NCBI GenBank assembly: GCA_049322795.1
Contig: JBMOQH010000024.1
Coordinates: 124,001 to 188,000, forward strand
DNA length: 64,000 nucleotides
From: Immundisolibacter sp049322795
GTDB taxonomy: Bacteria; Pseudomonadota; Gammaproteobacteria; Immundisolibacterales; Immundisolibacteraceae
Direction of reading: 5' to 3'
A program made the position numbers and the translations under genes. Numbering within the stretch: position 1 is the first letter of the stretch; each line of letters opens with the position of its first letter. The notes under the pieces were generated by a model, which did not search any database, was not told the origin of the DNA, and was given only the letters and a program-made list of their open reading frames with translations. Shown here one piece after another: positions 18,225 through 28,685 of this stretch.

Positions 18225-19290
18225 CGCTCATACTCCGCATGGCCAGACCGGCGGCAATCATCCAGGCGTGCCCGGTGGACCTGAGGCGCGCCGCATCGAG
18301 TCCAGACGCAAACTGCAGGCCAACCAAGGGATTGCCGACCTGGGTATCGATGCCGAGATATTGCGCCACCGCATCGGCTACGCCGGGCAGCCCGGCACAC
18401 CCACCGCTGAGGACTACCTGGTCGAGTGTGGTCGCGCCGGTGGCTGAGAAGAACACTTGCAGCAAGCGCCCAACCTGACTGGCCAGGGAATCGATGAATG
18501 GGGCAACCACCATCGCCTCGCCGTCGGCCGGCAGATTGCGAGACTCGAGCGCGGCCAGCGCATCAGCGGCGGTCATTTCATAGCGATCCTGGAGCTGCTG
18601 CAGGAGTTGCTCGCCGCCGAATGACTGCTCCCGGGTGAAGACGGTTGAGCCTTTCTGCAGGACATTCAGGGTTGTTGATGCCCCACCAACGTCGACCATT
18701 GCCGTGATCCCGTCGCGAGCCGCGCGCGGCAGGCCCGGGGCGATCAACGGGAAAGCCGACTCCAGCGCATACGCCTCCACGTCAACCACTGCGGCAGCAA
18801 GCCCGGCGGCCGCCAGCGCGTCAACGCGGCGGTCCACGATTTCGTTGCGTGCGACGATCAGCAGAACATCGGCCGTCTGTGGATTACGGACATTCGGTCC
18901 GAGCACCACGAAGTCGAAGTACACGTCATCGAGCGGATACGGAATGAATTGATCCGATTCGAGTGTGATCTGTTGCTCGATGTCGGCGTCGGTGAACGTG
19001 ACCGGCATGCTGATCTGCCGGCTGATCACCTGCGAACCAGGGACCGCGACTGCCGCGTGGCCGCGCTTGCTGCCGGAGCGTCGCAATACGGTGGCAATGA
19101 CTTCCGACACCGGCTCGATCATGCCGGTGGCACCGTCCAAGACTGCGCCAGAGGGCAGGCGACCTTCCACACAGGTCTCGACCTGATACCCCGACGAAAC
19201 CTCGGCAAGGGCTAGAAGCCGAACTGATGAAGTGCTCAGATCGACGCCTAGCAGAGGCGGGACCGGCTGTCGAAAAATGTTACGAATCAA
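18211..19290 (-). CDS. pilM: Type IV pilus assembly ATPase-fold protein PilM
   Basis: A 359-residue cytoplasmic actin-like (FtsA-fold) protein that binds the PilN tail. The phosphate-binding segments PLLGVDLSTSSVRLLALA and VVLSGGCAGLPGVADAVA are clear. The only start giving the expected N-terminus is TTG at 19290 (IRNIFRQPVPPLLG). It lacks a ribosome site of its own but overlaps the stop of a 21-codon leader ORF with a strong site, implying coupled translation. First gene of pilMNOPQ. Confidence 0.93.
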   Translation of the reverse strand: MIRNIFRQPVPPLLGVDLSTSSVRLLALAEVSSGYQVETCVEGRLPSGAVLDGATGMIEPVSEVIATVLRRSGSKRGHAAVAVPGSQVISRQISMPVTFTDADIEQQITLESDQFIPYPLDDVYFDFVVLGPNVRNPQTADVLLIVARNEIVDRRVDALAAAGLAAAVVDVEAYALESAFPLIAPGLPRAARDGITAMVDVGGASTTLNVLQKGSTVFTREQSFGGEQLLQQLQDRYEMTAADALAALESRNLPADGEAMVVAPFIDSLASQVGRLLQVFFSATGATTLDQVVLSGGCAGLPGVADAVAQYLGIDTQVGNPLVGLQFASGLDAARLRSTGHAWMIAAGLAMRSMSDVSR

Positions 19291-19352
19291 GCGAACACCG
19301 AAGGGTTAAGCCGCGGTCCACGAGCGTTGAGCTCGTCTTGCTCCGTAAGCAT
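19287..19352 (-). CDS. Short leader ORF coupled to pilM
   Basis: A 21-codon ORF (MLTEQDELNARGPRLNPSVFA) with a GGGAGGT ribosome site five bases before its ATG. Its TGA overlaps the TTG start of pilM, which has no ribosome site. The reading is direct; the proposed role as a coupling leader is inference. A GC-rich stem ACGAGC/GCTCGT lies inside the ORF. Confidence 0.45.
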   Translation of the reverse strand: MLTEQDELNARGPRLNPSVFA

Positions 19353-19481
19353 TATCGACCTCCCGCTGCCAGTCTTTAGGTTTTATACCATAGGGTTTCG
19401 TGATCGGCAGGGCCGGAAACGACTTTGGCGTTGCTTGAAATAATTGCAGCCGCACATCCCGTCCGACGCAAGCGGCGACGT

Positions 19482-21128
<1,647 letters not shown>

Positions 21129-21192
21129 GGGTAACTCGCGCGAGCTGGGCCGCCGCGCCAGGACGACGCGGCGGCGATGGTCAAGGAAGGCC

Positions 21193-22185
21193 TCAGGCCG
21201 CGGCGGCCGCGGCCAGCGTGTCGATCACGCCGGCGTTCAGCAGGCCCTCGCGGATGGTCTTTTTCATCGCCTCGTCGGCGTAGGGCTCCAGCGGCGGCCG
21301 GCACGGGCCCATCGGCATGCCGAGCAGCTCGAACCAGTACTTGATCGGCGCCAGCGAGTACTGGTTCTTGCGCACGATGTTCCATACGAACACGTCGTTC
21401 AGCAGGTCGCGGATCGGCTCGAGCTGCCGGTACAGCGGCAGCGCCGCGTCGAACCGGCCGGCCTCGGCCAGCTCCATGCACCTGACCAGCGTGTCGCGGT
21501 GCTTGCCGAACATCACGTACTCGCAGGTGCCGAACAGCGCCTGCCCGCCGTGCACGATGGCATCCCACAGATAGAACGACTCCATCGGCTCGGTGACCAC
21601 CATGCGGTCCCCGGTCAGCTTGCGCAGCGCGATGGTGTCGGCCGGGTTCAGCAGGCCGTTCTTGATGCCGACCACCATTTCAAGATCCGCCAGGCGGTTC
21701 AGCAGGCCGTGGTTCAGCGTGATGCCGGCGGTCGGCGTGTTGTACAGCACGATGCCGAGCGGGCTGTGGTCCGACAAATACTTGTAGAAACCGTACAGGT
21801 CGGCATCCGAGCGCAGCTGGATGACCGGGTTGATTACCTCGATGAAGTGGAAGCCGAGTTCGGCCAGGCGATGGGCCTTTTCGAGCACCGTGAACGGCGA
21901 GGGATCGAGGATCACCGACGTCAGCTTCATGCGCCCCCGGTTGGCCGTGGCGACGGTCTCGCTGTACTGCCACCACTCGGCGGGCGTCATGTTCCAGGCC
22001 TCGGCGGTGTTGCCGCCGGTCATGAGGCCGTACAGGCCGTCGCTCGCCCAGCGGTCGACGTGACTGGCCAGGCGCGGCAGGTCGAGGCTGAAGTCGTCCC
22101 GAAACGGCGTCGGCACCGCGTTGGTGGACTTGATCATGTGGGCGCGCGCCCAGGCTTTGGCTTCGCTGCGGGTGTAGGGGACCAT
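21193..22185 (-). CDS. Dihydrodipicolinate synthase (DapA) family lyase/aldolase, second copy
   Basis: A 330-residue class I aldolase-family protein, paralogous to the protein at 696-1670. The Schiff-base lysine is expected in MVVGIKNGLLN, and a tyrosine in LGIVLYNTPTAG matches the family's YN motif, which the first copy lacks. The C-terminal GPCRPPLEPYADEAM resembles hydratase-aldolases of aromatic degradation (NahE/PhdJ group). The reaction probably cleaves or hydrates a 2-oxo acid, which would fit the CoA ligase next door. ATG 22185 follows a GAGGAG ribosome site. Confidence 0.82.
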   Translation of the reverse strand: MVPYTRSEAKAWARAHMIKSTNAVPTPFRDDFSLDLPRLASHVDRWASDGLYGLMTGGNTAEAWNMTPAEWWQYSETVATANRGRMKLTSVILDPSPFTVLEKAHRLAELGFHFIEVINPVIQLRSDADLYGFYKYLSDHSPLGIVLYNTPTAGITLNHGLLNRLADLEMVVGIKNGLLNPADTIALRKLTGDRMVVTEPMESFYLWDAIVHGGQALFGTCEYVMFGKHRDTLVRCMELAEAGRFDAALPLYRQLEPIRDLLNDVFVWNIVRKNQYSLAPIKYWFELLGMPMGPCRPPLEPYADEAMKKTIREGLLNAGVIDTLAAAAAA

Positions 22186-22306
22186 GGCGTTGCTCCTCGT
22201 CGTGTCGGGCCGGGCGGGCTGGCACGATACCACCCGGCGCCTGTGGTAAACAGGCGTTCAGCGACGTGCCCCAAACCGGAGGAGACCATGTAGCGACCGC
22301 GCACGC

Positions 22307-22672
22307 GTGCTGCGCCACGATGACGAGCGCCTGCAGGCGGTGATTCCCGGCCAGTTCGAGTTCAAGCACCTGCACGGGCAGGGCTGCTCGGTGGCGCTGT
22401 ACAAGATGCGCTCGGCGGCGGACATCCCGACCCAGCTCAACTGCCACGAGGAGGAGGTCACCATCATGCTGTCCGGCGAGTGCCGGCTGCGCATCGACGG
22501 CGAGGACATCGTCCTGCGCGCCGGCGACACCATCCTGATCCCGGCCTTCAAGGAACACCTCGGCGAATTCCTCACCGACGAGGTGGTGCTGGTCAGCGTG
22601 TTCGTGCCCCGGCGCGAGGAATTCGGCCCCGAGGGCGACCAGCCGCCCAGGCTGTCGTTTTTGGGCGACTGA
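22307..22672 (+). CDS. Cupin domain protein, start apparently disrupted by one inserted base
   Basis: The readable frame from a GTG at 22307 encodes 121 residues of a single cupin barrel: LNCHEEEVTIMLSGECRLRIDG and GDTILIPAFKEHLGEF are the two cupin motifs. The best ribosome site, GGAGGAG at about 22279-22285, is followed by ATG at 22288 and immediately TAG. If the T at 22291 is removed, the ATG joins the cupin frame as MSDRARVLRHDDE, a natural N-terminus. So either the gene carries a one-base insertion (a mutation or sequencing error), or translation starts weakly at the GTG. Function is unknown; small cupins are often metal-binding sensors or dioxygenases. Confidence 0.65.
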   Translation: MLRHDDERLQAVIPGQFEFKHLHGQGCSVALYKMRSAADIPTQLNCHEEEVTIMLSGECRLRIDGEDIVLRAGDTILIPAFKEHLGEFLTDEVVLVSVFVPRREEFGPEGDQPPRLSFLGD

Positions 22673-22681
22673 CCACGGCGG

Positions 22682-23635
22682 TCAGGGCTGGCGGCGCCCG
22701 AGATTCAGGCCGGCAAGGTCGGGCGCCACCAGGCGCGGCGAGGGACTGCCCTCGACCGTGCCGAACCGGGTGCCGGCGTTCCAGTCCGCGGTGGCCGCGA
22801 CCATTTCCTCGTGCGTGCGGGCGACGAAGTTCCACCACAGCAGGATCTCCTCCTCGAACGGCTCCCCGCCGATAACGAGAGCACGCGCCGCCGCCTGGCT
22901 GCGCAGCGCGATTTCCCGCCGCGCCTGACCGAGATACAGCAGCGTGCCCGGCTCGAGGATTTCGCCGGCCACCTCCAGCGTGCCGCTGAGCACCAGCACC
23001 GCATGCTCGAACGCCGGATCGAGCGGCAGCCGGGTTTGGGCCGCCCCGGCGCAGGTCAGGTCCATGCCGACCAGCGGCGAGAAGATCTGCGCCGGTGCAG
23101 TGCTTCCGAGCGCGGTGCCCGCCAGCACGGTGACGGTAAAGGCGTCCGAAGCCACCACCGGCAGGCTGGGGTAGTGCGCGAAGGCCGGTTCGCGGTGGCG
23201 CTCGGTGTCCGGCAGCGCAATCCACAGCTGCGCGGCGTGCAAGGCACCGGTGGCGCCGCCGACCGAATCCTCGGCGTGAACGATGCCGCGCCCGGCGGTC
23301 ATCAGGTTCACTTCGCCGGGGCGGATGACCTGCTCGGACCCCAGGCTGTCGCGGTGCAGGATTTCGCCCTCGATCATCCAGGTGAAGGTCTGCAGGCCGA
23401 TGTGCGGGTGCGGCCCCACGTGCAGGCCAGAACCCTGGGCGACCGGTCCGGCGTGGTCCAGAAAGCACCACGCGCCGACCATGCGCCGCTGCCGGCTGGG
23501 CAGCGCACGGCGGATGGTGAAGTCCTCGCCGATGACCGACGACCGCGCGGCGATGCGCTCCAGCGCCGGGCCGCCGGGGGCGGCCGGGCAATCGCGGGAG
23601 GCGGACGGGCGGCAATCGCGTTCCTGGTCGCTCAT
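22682..23635 (-). CDS. Pirin family protein
   Basis: A 317-residue bicupin of the pirin family; some members are quercetin 2,3-dioxygenases and others bind transcription factors. The N-terminal metal site is in HVGPHPHIGLQTFTWMIEGE. RGIVHAEDS is the pirin hallmark, and a C-terminal pirin domain ends in WWNFVARTHEEM. The ATG at 23635 has a GAGGAA ribosome site and overlaps by four bases the stop of a truncated FMN-reductase fragment. In several proteobacteria pirin genes sit beside such reductases, which supports an ancestral two-gene unit. Confidence 0.9.
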   Translation of the reverse strand: MSDQERDCRPSASRDCPAAPGGPALERIAARSSVIGEDFTIRRALPSRQRRMVGAWCFLDHAGPVAQGSGLHVGPHPHIGLQTFTWMIEGEILHRDSLGSEQVIRPGEVNLMTAGRGIVHAEDSVGGATGALHAAQLWIALPDTERHREPAFAHYPSLPVVASDAFTVTVLAGTALGSTAPAQIFSPLVGMDLTCAGAAQTRLPLDPAFEHAVLVLSGTLEVAGEILEPGTLLYLGQARREIALRSQAAARALVIGGEPFEEEILLWWNFVARTHEEMVAATADWNAGTRFGTVEGSPSPRLVAPDLAGLNLGRRQP

Positions 23636-23793
23636 GGCGTTGTTCCTCGGGTTGGGTTCACGGCGGTGTCAGCGGGCTCGATCTGCATTCGGGCGGCGGG
23701 CCCCCGCCCCTGGGCGGCCCGCAGGACGGCCCGGTCGTAGGAATTCCGGCGCAGGCTGTCGCCCAGGCCAAGCACGTTCAGGGTCGTCGACAT
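23632..23793 (-). pseudogene. Truncated NADPH-dependent FMN reductase remnant
   Basis: A 53-codon frame begins MSTTLNVLGLGDSLRRNSYD and continues RAVLRAAQ and MQIEPADTA. This matches the first 45 or so residues of flavodoxin-fold NADPH-dependent FMN reductases (usually about 180 residues), including the G-S-L-R-x-x-S-Y flavin-phosphate loop, where the expected second glycine is aspartate here. After that the similarity stops, and the frame closes at a TGA overlapping the pirin start. I read it as a deletion remnant; a retained short coupled peptide is possible. Confidence 0.6.
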
Positions 23794-23961
23794 GACGCGT
23801 TTCTGCGCTCAAGGCTCCCTGCTCGTGCTTCAGGATGCACCGCTTCGCTTGCCGCCGGTTAAATGATGGCCTGCTGGCGTCGCGGCCCGGAACGTAATGA
23901 CAGCGACGTGGGCGGCGAGCACACTCGGCCGCCCCTTGCCGTTTCCAACGGAGAGTGCGCC

Positions 23962-24594
23962 ATGGCTGCTTTCACCTACAAACGCCTGGACAAGAACGAT
24001 GCTGCGTTGCTTCTCGTCGACCATCAGGCCGGCCTGATTTCGCTGGTGCAGGACTTCGGGCCCAACGAATTCAAGAACAACGTGCTCGCGGTTGCCGCCT
24101 GCGGCAAATATTTTGACCTGCCGACGATTCTCACGACCAGTTTCGAGGCCGGCCCCAACGGGCCCCTGGTGCCGGAACTGAAGGACCTGTTCCCCGACGC
24201 GCCCTATATCGCCCGCCCGGGCAACATCAACGCGTGGGACAACCCGGATTTCGTGGCCGCGGTGAAGGCCACCGGCAAGCGCCAGCTGATCATCGCCGGC
24301 GTGGTGACCGAAGTGTGCGTGGCGTTTCCGGCCCTGTCGGCGCTGCAGGAGGGCTACGACGTGTGGGTCGTCACGGATGCGTCCGGGACGTTCAACGAGG
24401 TCACCCGCCACGGCGCCTGGCTGCGCATGCAGGCGGCCGGCGCGCAGCTGATCAACTGGTTTGGCCTGGCGTGCGAGCTGCACCGGGATTGGCGCAACGA
24501 CGTCGAGGGCCTGGGCGCCCTGTTCTCGGCCCACATTCCCAACTACCGCAACCTGATGACGAGCTATTTCACTCTGGCGGGCGCCGGCAAGTAG
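23962..24594 (+). CDS. Isochorismatase-family cysteine hydrolase (YcaC-like)
   Basis: A 210-residue protein of the isochorismatase-like hydrolase superfamily. The catalytic aspartate is in AALLLVDHQAGL, the lysine in KATGKRQLIIAG and the nucleophilic cysteine in VVTEVCVAFPAL, preceded by the usual cis-peptide V-T. The arrangement resembles E. coli YcaC and related amidases acting on small amides or isonitriles; the substrate is unknown. ATG 23962 follows a GGAGAG ribosome site; the longer in-frame reading lacks family similarity. Confidence 0.88.
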   Translation: MAAFTYKRLDKNDAALLLVDHQAGLISLVQDFGPNEFKNNVLAVAACGKYFDLPTILTTSFEAGPNGPLVPELKDLFPDAPYIARPGNINAWDNPDFVAAVKATGKRQLIIAGVVTEVCVAFPALSALQEGYDVWVVTDASGTFNEVTRHGAWLRMQAAGAQLINWFGLACELHRDWRNDVEGLGALFSAHIPNYRNLMTSYFTLAGAGK

Positions 24595-24844
24595 ATCGCG
24601 CGCTCCGGCGTTCGGCCTTTCGCGCGCGCGGCGAGGGTTGACGACGCCGCTGTCCTTGGGGGGCGTCCGGCGGTTCCGGCGCTTCCTCCCTCGGGATACC
24701 GGTCAAGGTCTTCGCCGCCGGGCGGCGGCTGGTTCTGAGAAACTTGCGGCCGGCGCCGCGGTGGGACCGGCCGGGCAGGGCCTTATGGGTGCGATCCGCG
24801 GCGCCCCGCGACTTTCGTTGTTCTCTCTCTTCCAGCCTTATCCC

Positions 24845-26302
24845 ATGCGTGTTCCCGCTGTCCTTTGTTCCTTGGCGCTGTGGCTGCTGTCCGGCTCGGT
24901 GGCAGCCCAGGACGCGGGCGTCATTGACCGCGTGCAGATGGGCGACAACGAGCTCGATTGCGTGCAGATCGCCCGGCAGGTCGAGGACCTCGACGCCATC
25001 CTGGCGCCGCACAGCGGCGACAAGGGCGCCGTGCGGGGGGCGACCGAGAGCGCCACACGCTCGCGCACGGGCGAGGTGGTGGCCGGCGTCGCCAAGGTGT
25101 TGCCGTTCGGCAGCGTGTTCGGCGATATCGCCAAGGACGTGCTCGGCCGGCGGGGCCGCGAGGCCGAGGCCAGGCTGGTGTCGGCGCGGGCGCGCAAGGA
25201 ATACCTGGTCGACATGTTTCTCAAGCGCGGCTGCCGCATGGCGGACGTGACGCAGGCGCAGGCCAAGCCGGTGTCGGAAGCGGGCAGCCCGGCGCCATCC
25301 GCTGCTACCCCGGTGGTCGAAGCGCCAGACGCGTCGGCGAACAAGCCAGCGGAGCCGCAGACCACCGCCCCGGCGCCCGACGCGGCGCTGCCTCCCGAAG
25401 CCGGCACGCCTTCGGCGATCGCGGGCGAGGCTGAGTCGGTCGTCGAAGCGAAGCCGGCTGAGGCCGCGTCGCCGCAACCCGCCGCGGTCGACAAGGCTGC
25501 GGCCAAGTCGCCCCCGCCGGCGGAACCGGCCGCGTCGCCGCGCGGGCCGCTGTTCGTGCTCGATTTTCGCCTGGCGTTTCGCACCAGCGCCGACGCGGAC
25601 GGCGCCGCCGGCGCTCCCGGCCTGGAGCTGGGTGGGGTGCCGCTGACCACCATGCAGGCCATCACCGATGCCGCCTATCAGGCGCTGCTGCAGGACCTGG
25701 CGGGGGCCGGCTTCGAGGTGTTGAACCCTGAGCTGAGCGAACCGGTGTCGCGCACGGGCAGCCTGCCGGCGCCGGCGCGCGCTGGCGACTACCTGTACTT
25801 CGCACCGAGCGGTACGCCGCTGGCGCAGGCGCCGGAGGCCTTGCAGCCCGGCAGTGACGCGGCGCTGGGCGAGACGCGCGCAGCGTTGGCGCAAGCGGTC
25901 GGTGGACGCAAGCCCGGCGTGAGTTACGCGATCGGCGTGTGGTATGTCGATTTCGCGCGCCTGCGCGGCGAGGACGGCACCGATCAGCCGCGGCGGCTGG
26001 AAACGCGCCTGGCGATGGCGGCGGGCAGTCATCTGGCGGTGGTCGAACCCGCGTCGGGCGACGACACGCCACCCGATGCGGTCCACGTATTCAATCTGGG
26101 GCGCGATCTGGTCACGCGCGAGCCTTACGGTCAGGTCCGTCTGCCGTCCGGCAAGGATGCGCTCGAGCTGCAAGCCGACCCGCAGCGCTTCACCGTCCTG
26201 GTGGAGCGCCAGCTAAAGCGCGGGCGCAGCGCCTTGATCGCAAGTTTGCCGCCGGCGCCCGCCGTGCAGTCGAACACGGCCGAGCCGGCCCCGGCGAACT
26301 GA
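24845..26302 (+). CDS. Exported protein of unknown function, Ala/Pro-rich centre
   Basis: A 485-residue protein I do not recognise. It begins with a signal peptide (MRVPAVLCSLALWLLSGSVAAQDA, cleavage likely after AAQ or at AQ-DA). A conserved-looking segment with DNELDCVQIARQVEDLDAIL and two later cysteines follows to about residue 135. Then comes a roughly 100-residue linker rich in alanine, proline and glutamate, and a C-terminal globular part (from PLFVLDFRLAFRTSADADG) with YAIGVWYVDFARLRG and VHVFNLGRDLVTREPYG. A periplasmic or outer-membrane-associated role is inferred only from the signal. It stands alone, convergent with aguB. Confidence 0.7.
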   Translation: MRVPAVLCSLALWLLSGSVAAQDAGVIDRVQMGDNELDCVQIARQVEDLDAILAPHSGDKGAVRGATESATRSRTGEVVAGVAKVLPFGSVFGDIAKDVLGRRGREAEARLVSARARKEYLVDMFLKRGCRMADVTQAQAKPVSEAGSPAPSAATPVVEAPDASANKPAEPQTTAPAPDAALPPEAGTPSAIAGEAESVVEAKPAEAASPQPAAVDKAAAKSPPPAEPAASPRGPLFVLDFRLAFRTSADADGAAGAPGLELGGVPLTTMQAITDAAYQALLQDLAGAGFEVLNPELSEPVSRTGSLPAPARAGDYLYFAPSGTPLAQAPEALQPGSDAALGETRAALAQAVGGRKPGVSYAIGVWYVDFARLRGEDGTDQPRRLETRLAMAAGSHLAVVEPASGDDTPPDAVHVFNLGRDLVTREPYGQVRLPSGKDALELQADPQRFTVLVERQLKRGRSALIASLPPAPAVQSNTAEPAPAN

Positions 26303-26320
26303 AGTCTGACGCCAGTCGCC

Positions 26321-27205
26321 TCAATCGCGCACGCGGCGCGTCAGGTCCTGATAGGCGTCGATCCGCCGGTCGCGCAGGAAGGGCCAGATGCGCCGCACCT
26401 GCTCGCCGCGGGCAGGGTCGATGTCGGCGCAGATGACGGCCGGCGCATCCGTCGGCGCCTGCGCCAGGTACTCGCCCTGCGGGCCGGCGATGAAACTGCT
26501 GCCCCAGAACAGGCTGCCGGCGGCCGGGCCACCCGGCATGAGTTCGAGGCCGACCCGGTTGGCCGCCAGCACGGGCAGGCCGTTGGCGATGGCGTGCGCG
26601 CGCTGGATGGTGAGCCAGGCCTCGCGCTGGCGGGCCTGCTCGGCCGGCGTGTCGCCCGGCTCCCAGCCGATGGCGGTGGGGTAGAGCAGCAGGTCGGCGC
26701 CGGCCAGCGTCATAAGGCGTGCGGCCTCGGGGTACCACTGGTCCCAGCACACCAGCACGCCGAGGCGCCCGACCGAGGTGTCGATGGGCGCGAATGGGCC
26801 GTCGCCGGGGGTGAAGTAGAACTTCTCGAGATAGCCCGGGTCGTCCGGGATGTGCATCTTGCGGTAGATGCCGGCGAGCGTTCCGTCGCGCTCCAGCACC
26901 ACGGCGGTGTTGTGATAGACGCCGCTCAGGCGGCGCTCGAACACCGAGCCGACGATCACGATGCCGAGCTCCCGCGCCAGATCGCCGAGGTACGCGCTGG
27001 TCGGGCCGGGGACGGGCTCGGCGAGATCGCACAGCGCCGGGTCCTGCACCTGGCAGAAATAGGGCGTGCGGTGCAGTTCCTGCAGCAGCACCAGCTGCGC
27101 GCCCTGCGCGGCGGCGGCGCGGATGCCGGCCGCGCTGGCGGCGAGGTTGGCGGCCGGATCGTCCGTGCAGGCGTGCTGCACGCAGGCGACGGTGAGCGTG
27201 CTCAT
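26321..27205 (-). CDS. aguB: N-carbamoylputrescine amidase
   Basis: A 294-residue nitrilase-superfamily amidohydrolase converting N-carbamoylputrescine to putrescine, CO2 and ammonia. The catalytic triad residues are seen in LLQELHRTPYF (Glu), IYRKMHIPDDPGY (Lys) and VLVCWDQWYPEAARL (Cys). The segment EKFYFTPGD is typical of AguB. It overlaps aguA by four bases, so the two enzymes of agmatine catabolism are coupled. Confidence 0.95.
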   Translation of the reverse strand: MSTLTVACVQHACTDDPAANLAASAAGIRAAAAQGAQLVLLQELHRTPYFCQVQDPALCDLAEPVPGPTSAYLGDLARELGIVIVGSVFERRLSGVYHNTAVVLERDGTLAGIYRKMHIPDDPGYLEKFYFTPGDGPFAPIDTSVGRLGVLVCWDQWYPEAARLMTLAGADLLLYPTAIGWEPGDTPAEQARQREAWLTIQRAHAIANGLPVLAANRVGLELMPGGPAAGSLFWGSSFIAGPQGEYLAQAPTDAPAVICADIDPARGEQVRRIWPFLRDRRIDAYQDLTRRVRD

Positions 27206-28233
27206 GGCGTGGCCGGAATCTGCATGGAGGCGCAGTGCAGGCTGCCGTTCTGGCCGACGATGGCGCGCGCCGGCACCGGCACGATGTCGCGCCCCGGGAA
27301 GCAGCCGGCCAGGCGATCCAGCGCCACGGCGTCGTTGGGGTCGCCGTAAGTCGGCACCAGCACGGCGCCGTTGATGATGAGGAAATTGGCGTAATTGGCC
27401 GGCAGGCGGCGGCCGTCGGCGGCGTACAGCGGCGCCGGCACGGGCAGCGGCACCAGCCGGTAGGGCGAGCCGTCGGCGCGGCGCAGCGCGGCCAGCTGCG
27501 TCTCGAGGCCGTCGAGTGCGGCGTGCTGCTCGCGGTCGGCCGGGTCGGCGCAGGTGTAGGCCAGCGTGGCCGGATCGCAAAAGCGCGCCAGGGTGTCGAT
27601 GTGGCCGTCGGTGTCGTCGCCCAGCACGTCGCCGCGGTCCACCCACAGCAGGCGCTGGACGCCCAGCAGCGTGGGCAGCGCGTCCAGCAGGGCCTGCGCG
27701 GCGGCGGGGTCGTTGCGCGTGGCGCTCATCAGGCACGGGCGGGTGGCCAGGAGCGTGCCCTCGCCGTCCACCTCGATGTTGCCGCCCTCGAGCACCCAGG
27801 GCAGGGACTCGAGCCCCAGCGTGCCGAGCGCGCCCTGGCTGGCGAGCACGACGGTGACGGTGTCGTCGAGCCCGCTCGCGTACTTGCCGCCCCAGCCATT
27901 GAAGCGGAAGTCGAGCGCCACCCGGTTGCCGCCGCGCAGCACCGTGAGCGGGCCGTGATCGCGCACCCAGACATCGTTGGACGGCGCCAGCGCCAGCGTG
28001 ACCCGCGCCTGCGGCACCCCGGCGTGTGTCAGGCGTGCGGCAACGTGGCGGCGATGCGCGGCGTCGCTACAGGCAACGACGATCGGCTCACGTGCGGCGA
28101 TGGCGGCGGCGAAGCCGGCGAACTCGGCCTCGGTGCTGGTTAGCGTTTCGGCCCAGTCGCCGTGTGCATGCGGCCAGGTCAGCAGCACCGCCGCCTGCGG
28201 TGCCCACTCCGGCGGCAACATGCCGGGGGTCAT
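27202..28233 (-). CDS. aguA: Agmatine deiminase
   Basis: A 343-residue peptidylarginine-deiminase-family enzyme converting agmatine to N-carbamoylputrescine and ammonia. Substrate-site segments include PSNDVWVRDHGPLTV, LEGGNIEVDGEGTLL and DRGDVLGDDTDGHIDTL. The catalytic cysteine is in NGSLHCASMQIP close to the C-terminus. The start overlaps the ccmE stop by four bases, an unusual attachment of polyamine genes to a cytochrome maturation operon. Confidence 0.95.
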   Translation of the reverse strand: MTPGMLPPEWAPQAAVLLTWPHAHGDWAETLTSTEAEFAGFAAAIAAREPIVVACSDAAHRRHVAARLTHAGVPQARVTLALAPSNDVWVRDHGPLTVLRGGNRVALDFRFNGWGGKYASGLDDTVTVVLASQGALGTLGLESLPWVLEGGNIEVDGEGTLLATRPCLMSATRNDPAAAQALLDALPTLLGVQRLLWVDRGDVLGDDTDGHIDTLARFCDPATLAYTCADPADREQHAALDGLETQLAALRRADGSPYRLVPLPVPAPLYAADGRRLPANYANFLIINGAVLVPTYGDPNDAVALDRLAGCFPGRDIVPVPARAIVGQNGSLHCASMQIPATP

Positions 28234-28685
28234 GGTTTGCCTGCCGGGTGCCCGGCCTTGTAGGCGCCGGATTTTTCGAGCGCCTGGGCGACCTCGGGCG
28301 GCATGTAGTTCTCGTCGTGCTTGGCGAGCACCTTGGCGGCCTCGAAGTCGCCGTTCGAACCGAGGCGGCCCTCAGCCACCACACCCTGGCCTTCGCGGAA
28401 CAGGTCCGGCAGCGGACCGACGTAACGCACGTGCATTTCCTTGGCGAGATCGGTGACCGTGAAGCGCAGTTCGAGCGGTTCGGGCCCTTTTTGCACCGAG
28501 CCCTGCTTTACCAGTCCGCCGATGCGGAAGGTGCCGTCGGCCGGTGCCTTGCCGGCGGCGACCTCGGTCGGGCTGAAGAAGAACACCAGGTTGTCGCGAA
28601 AGGCGTTCATCACCAGCAGCACGGCGGCCACCAGGGCGATCACGGCCACGGAGATGAACAGCAGGCGTTTGTGACGGGTTTTCAT
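28230..28685 (-). CDS. ccmE: Cytochrome c maturation protein CcmE (heme chaperone)
   Basis: A 151-residue periplasmic heme chaperone anchored by one N-terminal helix. It binds heme covalently through His123 in the motif KHDENYMPPEV and passes it to CcmF. ATG 28685 (MKTRHKRLLFISVAVIAL) is supported by overlap with the ccmD stop and by the family N-terminus; the longer reading is ccmD shadow. Length is normal. Confidence 0.96.
   Translation of the reverse strand: MKTRHKRLLFISVAVIALVAAVLLVMNAFRDNLVFFFSPTEVAAGKAPADGTFRIGGLVKQGSVQKGPEPLELRFTVTDLAKEMHVRYVGPLPDLFREGQGVVAEGRLGSNGDFEAAKVLAKHDENYMPPEVAQALEKSGAYKAGHPAGKP

Noticed and set aside
24596..24844. An N-terminal extension of the exported protein back to 24638
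   Set aside because: It would place about 70 arginine- and glycine-rich residues before a clear signal peptide, so ATG 24845 is preferred.
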